From Heliopora coerulea (lineage: Eukaryota > Cnidaria > Anthozoa > Scleralcyonacea > Helioporidae), in NCBI GenBank assembly GCA_030142905.1, contig JASJOG010000091.1, forward strand, positions 744,001 through 808,000: a DNA stretch of 64,000 nucleotides, in the 5' to 3' direction. Below, one piece after another: positions 24,201-38,645 of this stretch. Numbering within the stretch: the first letter of the stretch is position 1; each line of letters begins with the position of its first letter. The notes beneath the pieces are model-generated. The model had not been told where the DNA came from. It did no database searches and saw only the letters and a program-made list of their open reading frames with translations. The position numbers were made by a program, and so were the translations under genes.

Positions 24201-27200
24201 CCATTGACATTGTGAAAAAACCTCGTAAACTATGTTCCGTTGAATTTCGGATTACGTAACGATACTTACAGACTTGTGATGTGTAATAAAGTAGGAAAGT
24301 TGGTTAGCGGCAGCTTCGAAGTCCAGATGAATTGAAAAAGCTTCATAAAATCGCATGAACGGAAGCAAAAGATTGTTCTAACATAAAGAGAAAGAGAACT
24401 CCTTCAATCCTTTCAGTAGCAACGAAGTTATAAAGGGAGCTAAAGATACCACATAATATGAAACAAACTTTATCTGCATATTTCTAAAACTCATGAGCAC
24501 AACTTTCTTAGTGATCTAATGAAAACGCTTCGTCCTGACTGATAAACGCTATTTGGTGATGATTTGTTGACAGACATCGAGTAGACGCGAATATTAATTA
24601 GGCTAAGGTTTTCGATTAGAAACTATGTCAGACCTAGATTTTCGCAACAAATTTAAAATTAGATCTAAAATCAGTTAGCTTTTGCTAGATTATTTGCTGT
24701 CAATTTTTATGAGGTGATGGCTGGTTCGGGCTTCGTCTTCACCAACTGTAACCTCATACATTTCGAACTCAAAATCTACCTGTTGGTTAGTAATCTACGA
24801 GGAAAACTGAACTGAAATTTATGTTGAATCAGTGTCGGGAAATAATTATACAGAATAGATTTACGAAACATCAGTCTTGTATCATATTTACTGACATTGC
24901 TGCTGCATTTGTATAACCAGACAAATAAAACGTGTTCCCTACGTGCAATTTTTTGTTCTTTTCAGTGAACATTGTGTTTTGCAGTTCACTAATAATAGTT
25001 TCAGCAGTAATTTACATGCAGAATTCGTATGCGTTCTATATTGGGATATAAAGACAACCGGCTTCGTTTCGTGTCTGTAAATCTCGATATGGAACACCCA
25101 GTAATTCTGTAAATCGCACATATGTACCCCACCTAATTACATAAGGTATATTACCGAAGAGATATAAAAACACATGTGTTCGATTAGATACGGATAAAAC
25201 GAGCATAGATGTAAAGACAAAATGACATAAATAGCACCTCACAAGGAACCAGTGCAAGTTTATGAGTAATACGTAAATACACATAAACACACATATGAGC
25301 TTACATTTACACTCTATTTGTGTTTGTTTCTATCCTGATCTTCCCTCCATGAGTGCAACCCATCCATCTTTTGGTCCATGCCAAACATCCACTGCTCGAT
25401 CTACTTCCTACATGTCTCTCTACATTCATACCAGACTCAACTGAACCGAAATTACAACAGCACGATGAATGAATGAATGAAATGAATGAAATGAATGAAA
25501 GAAATGAATGAATGAAATGAATGAAATGAATGAATGAAATGAATGAATGAAATGAATGAATGAAATGAATGAATGAAATGAATGAATGAAATGAATGAAA
25601 TGAATGAATGAAATGAATGAATGAAATGAATGAAATGAATGAAATGAATGAAATGAATGAAATGAATGAAATGAATGAATGAAATGAATGAATGAAATGA
25701 ATGAATGAATTGAATGAATTGTGTCCCCCATTAGCTTATAGCTAAAAACATAGACACTTAAAGTTTTCATTCATTCATTCATGAACCGAAATTACAACAG
25801 CACGATGAGGTAAGAGATCTTACCGGATCAAACAAGTAAAATGCTTTAGCCAAGGAATGAGAGAATTCTGCACCAACTTTGGAAATCGTTACAATGATAG
25901 AGAGAAGATCATCCAATGTCCAACGATGCCATTGAACATCTACAAGTGTTAGGAAAAAGAACTTTTACAAACCACACAATGGCCTCTAATAAATTCGTCG
26001 AACTCAAATCCCAGGACTTACATCAGGCATGATTACGAAGAACATTGAGATTGGTTAGGTAGGTACATAACACTGAACGTCATTTAAAGTTACTCCGTTA
26101 AAATGGAATAATGAATTGTATGATGTTCTATTGCAGCCGGGAAATTTCTCATTTTTATCCTCGATGTCATCTTCAGTGGCGTAGCTACACCAGGGCCTAC
26201 CTGGGCCTGTTCCCGGGTGAAATATTGCTGACAAATCTAGGTCACATTTGGCAAAGTATAGAGTATAGTCGCTACAAAGATTAAATATAATTGTTCTGTT
26301 TACCTAAAGTCCAAGTATTAGTTCAATTTCCGCATAAATGTTAAATATTTCGTAAAAATATATCCTTGCAAGATGAAGTAAAAAACAATGTTTTTGACTG
26401 TCGCTGCTAAGGCATGTGTCAGTGGGCGCTGATGAGTAAATGGTCAAGTATAAATATGGCAGCAAGGCAATTGTCGTTCGATTGTTGTGAAATGAATCCG
26501 AATAAAAAGAGAAGGACAGAAAGTGGTAACACCGACGCCGATGTCAAGGGAGCTAGGGGTGATGTTGAGAAGCCAGAGGAAACACAGTACTAGTAGCAGT
26601 TAGTGCAGAAGAGTTACTGGGCTCAAGTACTCCAAAATATCTTGAGGGCCATGCCGCATCCCTTTAGCTAGCAGTGTAATAACAAAACTACCAGGAAATG
26701 TTGACACTTGTGCCCATGTTGTGCCCACATAACATTTGCTTTCTGGCTACGCCACTGGTCATCTCCTGACAGTGAAGCTGCAGATTATTAAAGACTATTA
26801 CTACAAATTAAATAATACAAACTAAACCTGTAATGTTGGTGAGCGCTGGTTGGAGAATCTCTTTACCATAAGTAGAGCACAGCCATACACATATGCAGTC
26901 AACAAGATTTACGTCCTGGAGAAAAAAGCAATCGTGAGCGAACGGGTGTACACAGAATTATAAAATACACGCAACATCAAAGCGTTGTTTGGAAAAACTG
27001 TCGGAAATCATAAAACATTAGTGTACTCAACGTCACATATTACCAGAATTCAAGAGCCCTCGTGCATCAAAAATACACTCGAACTTTGTCATCCAAAAAG
27101 AAAGTGTGCTTTTAACCTAACACGTTATCATTATTTCTACTAAGACTATTCATGAAAAACAAAAAACCCTTTTTTCCCGGTTTTTAGTGATTTGAGTTCA

Positions 27201-30200
27201 GGACTTGTCTTTAAGAGGCTTTTTATGAACACAAAAAAATCCATCCTGTGTCACTAATGCCCAGTAAATTTGACAGCGTCAATGTAAATAACTTTAAGAG
27301 GTTATCGAACATTCATTGACTGAGTCCGATTTTTGGATGGCAGTTTTATAGCTTGTAACCCGAAAGTATTCTTCACAGTCGAAAACATTATGAAGCTTTA
27401 ACTGTATGAAGCTCTATATAACTGCTATCCTAGAAATTTTATGGGTATAGCAATAAAATTGTTTCCATGTCGTCTCATATTTGAAAAGAATCTCTTCCTT
27501 TCTTAATTACACCAATGACATTCTTCCATTTTTAAAAGTTAGTTTCGAAATAGAAGAAATTGAATATCATTCCCAAAAGCTGTGTAATTATTACTATTAT
27601 ATGTTTCTAGGATGTCAGTAATTCCTTTCTTAATTCCAAACCGTGTTCCCAGTTTCGCGTGCCTTTTGAAAGTAAACTGAATTTTCCACTAAATTGCATT
27701 CTGTATGAAGATTTTTACATCATCGGGAACTATTGGCGTATCTTTGTAAACTAAAATCGCAAGAACAGAATGAGATATAACAGTGTGGACAGTAAAACTC
27801 ATTCTTTATTATTTAATAAAACAGCGGTTTTGTCGTGGTAACAAATTTAAACACGGTTTTCAAATACGTTGATACCATGGTGATTAGTGATTTACGATAA
27901 AGTAGGAGAAAATGAAATAAACGCACTAAAAAAGGTGTACACAGTTACAAGATTTGGGTACTGCTGGATCGCTTTCATACAGTTCTTTTAAGAACTGTAT
28001 GAAACTGAAAGAGAAGTAAGCTACTACGTAAAGAGTAAGCCCAAAGAATTAAGAAAGAGCACGAGTCATTTCGGCAGACCACTTATCAAGTGCTATACGT
28101 CTGCTGACTCAAAAGAAACAAATCACCTGCATATATAGTCTCAAAAACTGTACTAGTGTAAAATGTTGTAAATACTTAACGATGACAGAAAATTTTGTAA
28201 ACTTGGCAAATTGCCGCAACGTGATAAGACAAAATTTAATGAAAGAAAACTACAATCGCTATTGTTGGGCTTGAAGAAGTCAAACCAGATCAATGATGTT
28301 TTCTATCGGCGAGCACGACCAACAGGTTCGGAACGTCCGAGAATGTACGGACTTTCCAAAACACACAAAGAAAGGACTCCTTTAAGACCCATTCTGTCAA
28401 TAATAAAATCAGCACAACAAAATCTGGCCAAGGAACACTCACTACTTTTAGGTTTGGTACTGGATAAATTCTCATGCAGAGTTGTATCAGATTTGTTTAG
28501 TTTTGTCAAAGAGCTACGAGAGAGAACTATTGACACGAAAAATCTGATCATGTGTTCGTTTGACATGGTAAGCTTATTTACAAATATCCCGTTGGATGAA
28601 ATTATAATTATTTGCGTCAATACTTTATACCACACAGATATTACACCAACGGAAATTTCTGAGGACGCATTCTGTGAACTCATGCTTGCTGCCACAAAAG
28701 TGGTAGGATTTAGCTTTGGTGAAACTATGTTGAAACAGATTGATGGCGTGCCAATGGGTTCACTATTAAGCCCTGCTTTAGCAGATATCTTTGTTGGATA
28801 TCACGAATCTAGACTGTTTCAATCTATATCGCACGAACTACCGGAGTAGTATAAACGGTATGTAGATGACACTTTCGGAATACTTAATGGCTACAGTGCA
28901 ACTAATTCCTTTCTAGATACCCCTAACAATCTTCACTCGTCATTAAAATTTACCTATGAGTATGAAAAAGACCGTAAACGTCCTTTCCTAGATGTACTCG
29001 TGCACAAAGAGGACACAGGCTTGATGACAATTTTTACAGAAAATCGACTTTTACTGGCCTATACACTAGATTTGATTCTTTCACTGCTAGAAAGCAAAAA
29101 CTCTCATTGATTAAATGTTTAATTAACCGTATCTATAATACTTAATCTGAGAAATTTCTTTAAAGTGATCTAGAAAAGTTGAAATCTACATTTTTATCTA
29201 ATGGCTACCCGGAAAGAACACTTGATAGAGTTTTTAATCAAAGTGAAAAAGACAAACAAATTGGACCCGCTAAACGTCCAGTCTTTTTAAAACTTCCTTG
29301 GATAGGGCAAATTTCCGAAACTTTCGGACAATCGATCAAGTTAATCACCGAGCAAACATTTTTTGTCGCTAGATTTGTTCGTATTTTTCCCACGAAAACT
29401 ATCCTCTCACCCACTCACAAAGAGTCTCTACGTGTTTCTTCATCAAGTTTTGTTGTTTGCCAATTTACATGCGAGTGTGGATCTCGCTATGTATAGGTAG
29501 AGACTGGGTGATAGGATCAAACAACATATTCCTAGTGTCATTAGAAATAAAACTCAGTCATCAAGTCAACAACCAGAACAACAATGCCGATCTAGTCATT
29601 TCATCAGTTGTGATTCAGCAATTGGCAAACACCGTTTTTCGAACAAGACTTGCGCTGAAACCTACTCCGACGGTAATTTAAGAATTCTCTACAAATGCCG
29701 TTCCGCCTTTCAACTGAAAGTGATGGAAGCCATTTGCGTAATACTTCATGATCCAGATCTGCGCCGGCAAAAAGAATTTGTTTTTCAGCTAGCGTTATTT
29801 TGACCCTCCCGCATACCTTCGGGTTGATGTCATCAGTTTTTGAGACTATATATTATATGCAGGTGATTTGCTTCTTTTGAGTCAGCAGACGTATAGCACT
29901 TGATACGTGGTCCGCTGAAATGCATTGTACTCTTTCATAATTCTTTAGGCCTACTCTTTACGTAGTATTTCATTTTTTTTCAGTTTCCTACAGTTCCCTA
30001 AAGAACTGAAAGGTCCAGCAGTACCTAAATTTTGGTAACTGTGTATACCTATTTTAGTGCGTTTATTTCATTTTCTCCTACTTTATCGTAAATTACCAAT
30101 CACCATGAAATCAACATAATTGAAAACCGTCTTTATTATCCCAAAAATTTCTGTTTTGAAACCTTCTGTTTCCTATACACTTTAAGCAAGCCGGTGTCAG

Positions 30201-33200
30201 TAGATAGTGTCCTCCCCGCGAAAATTGTTCCCTCAGACAATATCCACTTGCGGATACTGTTCCCTTTAATTAGATTCCTGTAGATAGTGTCTCCCATATG
30301 AAAGTAAAAGACAGAAGCATCCACTTTCCTAACAAATCATTTGTTTTACAAAATTAACTAATTTATTTGACAAAATGAATCATTGAACCAAATTTAAAAT
30401 TATTCAGCTAAATATCTTGAAAGCTATTAAAATCGTTCAATTAAATATTCACACAACAAACTGTTAAAATCGCTTGGCCAAGTAATTCAAGCAACAAACT
30501 ATCAATGAAAACGTCTAGCTGTAATTAACATGTGCAATACTAAATACATGAATCAAAATGAATCAGTTAACTATTTATCAAACTGACATCGTTCAAATAG
30601 AAGACGGAGGGCATTCGGGTCACGTGCACTCATCACCTTGTACATTGCCTTTCTTATTCAACAAACCAAACTGAAACCAAAGACGGCAGAGGTCACACAA
30701 AATCATGTCGTCAGCAACCTCTGGTATCAGACACCGGCAAAAAAATCTATTTTTAATTCTAGGTTAAACACCGGAACTGCGCTTTGTCGCCTAAGGTAGC
30801 GTTCGAAACCCATGCATAGATTTTTGTTGCGTCACGAAACCCTTGGAAATTGGTTGGACTTTAGTAGCCTCGTTGCCGATTGTCGCTTCAAATGACTCAT
30901 ACCAATTATTGTAAAAAGTCAAACACCAAAGCTGCGCTTTGTTCCGTAATGAAAAACCCTTAGGAATTGCTTGGACATTTGGAACTCCCTTGCAGATTGT
31001 TGCTTTGATGACTCATATCTGTTATTGTTAACAACCGAGAACACCGAAACTGCACTGGGAGTTGCCGTTCCGAATTATATCCCTTTATGAGTTAGGAGTT
31101 ATACGAAACTGTTGATTTCAACTTAGAGATTCCGTTCATGTTTTCTATCTAAGTAAGTAAGTAGAAAGGTATAGCACTTGAATTTTCGGAGGTACAGCAT
31201 CTGCGAGCTGATAGTGTCCGGGCAGACACTGTAAGTGGGAGACGCTATTTCCTGGAACACCGGAATTGTATGGGACGCAAAGAAACCAACCATCGTGCCT
31301 GAAGAAGAGCGCTCCATCGATTCTCATAATTCATTGCTTTTCGAATAAGACGATCCCTTAAAGGTTTATGGGAAACTAAAATATTCACCAACTGGCACTT
31401 AAAAATGAAGTACAAATGCCCACAATACACATAATGGAGTTGAATTTTAACTAGGAAAAATTTAGTACCTTATGACAGGCGGCCAGAACAGCAAAGAGAG
31501 GTCGTTTTAAAGCGATGCAGTGAACAAGTATAGCTCGCCATGGCTCAGTTGTCTCATCACAGAGAGAAAGGACATCAAACAAATTATCTGGAGATGTCTC
31601 GGGATTGAGGTCAGTAACTAAAACAGAAGAACAAACACTTAATTTCACTTCAAGTTTAGCTAGTTTTCTTTAAACTTCTAGTGAACAAACAAACCCCTAC
31701 CATTTGTTGTAATCATTTTGTTCACAGTTTTAGTCTCTCTTTCGTTCTCGTTTTCCTCTTCCTCGCACAAATCTTCTTTAACTTCATTTTCCATTTCCAT
31801 TTCCACTTCCATGTCTTGCCTTGGTTCTGTGTTTTCCAGGGGCAGGTTTGCTGGTTCATCGTCACCATTAATTTTCGGACTGCCCCGGGGCAAACTGGAA
31901 GCCCCGATAACACGTGAAAGATATTGTGATCGTACATCCCTTCTCGTTTGAGCAGGCTATAGGAATAACAAGAACGCATTAGGGTGGAATTATACGGCTT
32001 AAACTAGTAACTAGGCACGACAATGCATGCCAGTTATGATATTAAGGAAGAAACAGGGAAACTCCACCGATCACTATGAATTTTAAGTCAAATACACTTA
32101 TTAAACTCATCGCCTATGTTTTCACAGATAAATTTCATTTGAATGGAAGACAAAAGTTTTAGTTTTGCTAGCCGATACGTTTAACGAACTTCAGATTTAT
32201 GCACTGACATTAAAGATTTTTGCCGATGTACGTTAAACATTTCTTAACTCAACGAAGGTAAGACTAATTTGGTAACTTATTAAGAGTAGAATATTTTAAC
32301 TCCACTTCTCACGAAACCGTAATACATCATAAATTACGAAAAGAGAACGTGACTTGAGGTAATGGTCTCGTCAAAAAGTCTTTGTGAAGAGTGTAGGGAA
32401 AAGACAGCGCCAAAGTGGGATTCCTATTAATCTATTCGAGATATGTGGTTGTCGTCTTCTCACGTCGAAAATGCTTGTTGCTAATTTAAGTTTCACACAT
32501 TACAACGATCATCTAGCAAGTAAATAGTTCCGTCTCGACTAGTCCTATAAGTGTTCCCGGTAATACGTCATTAGGTAATAGTTTTGTGAGGAAGGTTCGT
32601 TAAATAGAATCTATGTTTGAGGCGGTATTTACAAACCAGTTCGGTTCTTTTGTTTAGGAGGGACTCTTTGTTGGCTTTAACGATGCATAATTTTTCTTCT
32701 GGACAAAGAGTGCATCTGTGATCCGTTATGGAATGCCGATGTTTTTTTGGTAATTGACCAGTTGATGGTAAAATCTTTCTTTTGTCTTTTCAAGTTCCAA
32801 ATATAATTCGAAAGCTCCGTTTCGTTAGCGTACTTTTCTTCTCGGAATGATTTCTGGTGATTTCAATATCTTTCTTTGAATCGGTTGGCTGTCATGCCGA
32901 TATAGCACTTGGTGTAGCTGTCGTCGGTTGTGGTTACTTCTGCTTGGTAAACGATGCATGGGGTGAGACACTGCCCAGATAGCGGGCATTGATCCATTAT
33001 TTTACAGTTGCAACCCTGGACGTCGGCCGATGGTCGCGTGGGTTTTTGCGCGATAATCTGCGTGTTGTGGTTGTTGATTACAGCTTTCATATTCGGCATG
33101 CAACTGTAACTTATCTGAACAGTATTGCGGTTGAAGATTTTATCGAGGGCGTGGCTGCTCGGGAAATATTTGTCAATGAGAGTTAAGAATTTTCTTCCAA

Positions 33201-33660
33201 TGTTGGTTTTCACATTTCTACTATATGGCGGTTTAAACCAGATAATGTTCTTAGAACGGTTTCGTTGGTTGGTTGTTAAATCGGCCTCGTTGTATGCAAG
33301 GATGCTGTCGTAGTTGCTGCATTTTAAGACATCCTGGTATGGTGCAGATGCTGCCTTAAATGTTGCTTCGTCACAAGATAATCGCGATAGCCTGTTGTTG
33401 ATTGATCTAAGCAGCTGGGTGAGGATAGAGGGAGGATGGTTGGATCGGCTGTTGACGTAGAGTGGATCGTCGTTGGGTTTACGGTACGGGTAGTATTTAG
33501 AGGTGGTAAGGTCAAACGTGGCATCGAGGAAGTGAACTATTTTCTTGTTTCCTTCTGCGGTAATTTTTAAACCCAGGTCATTAAAAATCTTTATCAAATC
33601 TTTTCGCGCTCTATCTGCTAGCCTTCCGCTTGCGCAAACTGCGACCTTCATCGGTCGGAC

Positions 33661-33701
<41 letters not shown>

Positions 33702-33778
33702 CGCTTACCTTATATTATATAGCTTGCGTTATTGAGCCCTCTTTGCATTTCGTAAACCTAAACGTTCACGTATATATG

Positions 33779-33867
<89 letters not shown>

Positions 33868-36180
33868 ATGCATATGTATATGTATATGTATATGTAGCTC
33901 GATCACATAACCTCTCTCTCTGCCAAAGTTTAACATTAAGAATATAAAAGTATCAAGATAAACTTTTAAAAAGACTTTATTCGACGTTTCGGGGCAAGCC
34001 CCTTTATCAAGAATACAGTTTACTAGCGATCCAAGTCCTGTATTTATACATAAAAGTACTATTCAAAATTCGAATATACTACAAAAAATCTCTAATATTC
34101 AAACCATTTGTGACAAACGAGTTCAATTTGTATGCCCAAAATCCCTCTCTAGTAGCTGGTTCATTAATATTCGTTTTGTCAATTATCCTTACAACCATAT
34201 TTTCAATACCTTCATATCCCTCTTCATAAAAGAGAGGTATAAGAAAGGATAGAGGGAGACCCAAAAAGGAATTTGTCTAAGAGTATAGATGGTAGGTTGC
34301 AGATTTTAAAAACAGAGGGGATTATTAGTGGAGAAAATTATCGTTATTTAAAGGGAAAGGAGAGTAAAATAGGTAGGTTTTACTTATTGCCAAAAATTCA
34401 CAAACGTATGGAGAACGTCCCGGGGAGACCAGTTGTGTCAAACTGTGGTACAGCTACGGAGAGGTTATCCGAGTTTGTGGATTTTCATTTACAGCCTATA
34501 ATTAAAATTTTACCTCATGTGATTAAGAATATTTCAGACTTTTTATGTTAACTAGAGCAATTGGGTGATATTCCTGACAATGCCATTTTGTGTTCTATGG
34601 ATATTGTTGGGTTATATCCCCGTATTCCTCATGAGGAGGGACCTAGAAGTTTGAAGGAAGTATAGGAAAAATATAAAGATCGAGTTAATTTTGGAGAAAA
34701 ACATTCCTGATCAGGATTTTCTAGATTTGGCCAGGTTAATCCTGGAGAATAATTATTTTGAATTTGATAGTAAAGTATACAAACAAAAGTTAGGAACCGC
34801 TATTGGTATTAAGTTTGCACCATCATTTGCGAATATATTTATGTCGCAACTGGAGGTTAAAATGATAGAACGTGATCTGGGTCCTTGGTTTTGGTGGAGG
34901 TATTTAGATGATATATTCATTTGGCTGCATGGGAAGGAAAGGTTGTTTGAATTTTTTGAGTATGTTAACAATTACCATGTACCATCAAGTACACCAGGGA
35001 ATGGTCGGAAAGAGAATTATCATATTTAGATGTTTTGGTTATGCTTAAGAATAATCGAATTTTTACAGATGTGTATTCGAAGCAGACAGATACCCATCCA
35101 TATTTAGACAGCAGGTCGTGTCATCCAACACATGTAAAGAGAGGTATACCTCATGGTCAGGCATTACGGATGAGACGAATTTGTGACTCAGATGAGGTGT
35201 TTAAGGAAAGGCTTAAGGAACTTGAAGGAAATCTAGTTAAGAGAGGTTTTAAGAAGGATCTTTTTGACAAACAGTTTTTTAAAGCCAAAGCAAAAAGAAG
35301 GGAAGATTTGTTTATTCGGAACATTAGAAGTAAGGCAAAGGAAAATTCTAAGAGAATCCCATTAGTGGTTAACTTTCACCCAGTGCTATCGGGGATTGGG
35401 AAAGTGGTTAATTCGCTTTGGCCGATTTTACATACGTCGGATGACATGAAGAGGGTTTTTGGGGAAAAGCCGATAGTTTCTTTTAGAAGACCTAGAAACC
35501 TTACAGATGAGTTGGTTAGGCCAAAGTTGAAGGATGAAAGAGTTGTTAGTGTAGGGATGAAAAAAATGTGGTAAATCACGTTGTAAAGTTTGTGGTTTTG
35601 TGGAGGAGGGTGGGGATTTCGAAGGACATGGGAATAAATTTAAGATTAATTATCCTTTCGATTGTGATTCTGAAGACGTGGTTTGCCTCATTTCATGTAC
35701 GAAATGTAGACAGATTTATGTTGGAAGTACCATTACATCGTTTAGGAAAAGGTTTAATAATCACAAAAGTAGTCTGGTTAGATATGGGAAGGGACAAAGG
35801 GGCATATCAGGTGAGCATTTGTGTGCACATTTTTATGAAGAGGGACATGAAGGTATTGAAAATATGGATGTAAGGATAATTGACAAAACGAATATTAATG
35901 AACCAGCTACTAGAGAGGGATTTTGGGCATACAAATTGAACTCGTTTGTCACAAATGGTTTGAATATTAGAGATTTTTTGTAGTATATTCGAATTTTGAA
36001 TAGTACTTTTATGTATAAATACAGGACTTGGATCGCTAGTAAACTGTATTCTTGATAAAGGGGCTTGCCCCGAAACGTCGAATAAAGTCTTTTTAAAAGT
36101 TTATCTTGATACTTTTATATTCTTAATGTTAAACTTTGGCAGAGAGAGAGGTTATGTGATCGAGCTACATATACATATAC

Positions 36181-36212
<32 letters not shown>

Positions 36213-36771
36213 AGGGTGTCCCAAAAAATGTATACACACTTTGAATGATTATAATAACAATGCTTATTAAGACGTATCTAAGTTTTATGACCCAAGTTAA
36301 ATAAGACAAGTGTAGAATTTTTTGAGTTATCGCAGGTGTTAGAACTGATGACCGTTGCGGTCCAGGCACTGCTGATAACGCGGACAGATGGAATTGCAAA
36401 CATTACGAATTAAGATCATTTCATTTGGTATTTGGGTGCATTCTCTTTCAATTGCTGCTCTCGACTCATTGATTGTTACAGGTTTTGTGCTACAAACCTT
36501 ATCTTTGACGTATCCCCATAAAAAAAAGACCACAGGCGTGAGGTCTGGTGAACGTAGGGGAATTCAATGCTATATCTTCACCCAATCCATCTGTGTGGCA
36601 GATTTTCGTAAGATAGGCTCTCATATCACGATGGTAGTGGGGAGGTTCTCCATCTTGCTGGAAATAAAACTCCTCATCTCCAAATTGCTCACGAATGCTT
36701 GGCATTCGAAAGAAAGTTTGTTATAGTGAGTTATAATCACTCAAAGTGTGTATACATTTTTTTGGGACACC

Positions 36772-36827
<56 letters not shown>

Positions 36828-38225
36828 CGAAGTTGGTCGAAAATCTTGATTAGCTCTTTCCTTGTTTTATCAGCTGATCGACCGGTGGTGTTCTTTAGAA
36901 GTGCTAGCCCGTCGTCTAAAGAACACCACCGGTCGATCAGCTGATAAAACAAGGAAAGAGCTAATCAAGATTTTCGACCAACTTGGCCTAAAAATCACAG
37001 CCCAAACTAATCTGAAGAGTGTAAACTTCCTCGACATCACGTTCAACCTGATGAACGGTGACTACCGACCTTACAGAAAACCAAACGACGACCCACTGTA
37101 CATCAGCAGCCACTCCAACCATCCTCCATCAATAATCAAACATCTTCCAGCCTCCATCAATTCTCGCATTTCACAATTATCATCAAACCAATCAACCTTC
37201 GACTCTGCAGCACCTATATACGAAGACGCACTAAGACGTAGCCACTTTAACACCAAACTCCAATATATCTCCGACAGCGACAAGACGCGCGAATCTACAT
37301 CGTCCCAAAAACGTAGACGCAGAAACATTATATGGTTCAAACCACCATATAGCAAGAACATCAGATCAAAAATTGGCCATAACTTTCTAAAACTAATTGA
37401 CAAGCATTTTCCTGAGTCATGCACTCTACACAAAATCTTCAACCGGAACACAGTCAAAATTAGCTACAGCTGCATGGACAACATGAAGACTATGATCACC
37501 AAACATAACTCCAGAATCCTAAATAAATATGAAAATAGAAAGCTTCAGAGAACAGATAATTGCAACTGCAGAAGAAAAGAACAGTGCCCGCTCCAAGGTA
37601 ACTGCTTAACTGACAACATCGTTTATAGAGCCGACGTAACCACGACAGACACCGGAGAGACAAAACAGTACATAGGAATGACAGCAAACAGCTTTAAAGA
37701 ACGATACAGAAACCACATTAAATCCTTCAAAGATAGCAAGTACTCCAATGAGACTGAACTATCAAAATACGTATGGGATCTAAAATCAAATAACCAATCT
37801 TTCGATATAAAATGGGCGATCGTGAAAAGAGCCGCGGCCTACACAAGCGGAGCAAAAAGATGTAACCTTTGCCTGGAGGAAAAGCTTTGCATTATGAAAG
37901 CACGCCTAAAAAACCACCTAAAGAACCTTCTCAACAAAAGATCGGAGATCGTCTCAAAGTGCAGACACCGGAACAGATTTCTCATCTCAAAGACAAGCCA
38001 CACGAGGACAATAGCGATGAGTCATCCAACCCACGCAAACCATGACGTCAATGAACAGAGAAAAAGGAGACAATGAATCGACGCTGTTTCAGTTGCCTGA
38101 AGATCGCATACGCGTGAAACTCGGAGTAGCAACCATACACTCTTAAGCAAAATCTTACTACATTTAAACTCTGCCCCATATAGTATCGAGCACTCTTGGA
38201 ATCATCGTAAACATTATCATCTCAG

Positions 38226-38269
<44 letters not shown>

Positions 38270-38360
38270 ATATATATATGTATGTATATATATATATGAA
38301 TGTATATATATATATATATGAATGTATATATATATATATATGTATGTATATATATATATG

Positions 38361-38415
<55 letters not shown>

Positions 38416-38645
38416 GTATATATACATAACTAACTACAGACGGAACCGTTTCGACCTACTGGGCCTCATCAGTGTAGTGCTGACGAGCAGGATGAAGAAG
38501 CCTATATTATATAGGCAACTCAAATGTCCCACACTTGTGGTACATCTAAGCCATGCCAGAGTGCTCTAACTAGAGACTAGTAACTATATATATCGTCAGC
38601 ACTACACTGATGAGGCCCAGTAGGCCGAAACGGTTCCGTCTGTAG

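Larger units (their letters stand above)
33873..36190 (+). mobile_element. PLE with about 340-bp inverted termini
   Basis: 33873-34229 is an almost exact inverted copy of 35830-36190, extending through the nuclease C-terminus, the 3' region, and outward to an (ATATGT)n tract on each side. The plus-strand coding region between them is 5'-truncated and frameshifted. Confidence 0.85.
36831..38133 (+). mobile_element. 5'-truncated PLE with inverted 5' junction and hammerhead 3' end
   Basis: Starts with an inverted duplication (36831-36899 against 36918-36988), carries the 404-codon ORF and finishes with a complete hammerhead ribozyme at 38092-38133. Confidence 0.82.

Noticed and set aside
25426..25770. 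114-codon ORF rich in His, Ser, Phe and Ile
   Set aside because: Translation of the GAATGAAT tandem array, with no independent support for coding.
25442..25808. CRISPR-like repeat structure
   Set aside because: Only two copies of the 27-bp repeat and a microsatellite between them; the window is eukaryotic.
36040..36090. Hammerhead ribozyme at the 3' end of the 34-36-kb PLE
   Set aside because: Hairpin and GAAAC are present but there is no CUGANGA core; kept only as a 3' hairpin.
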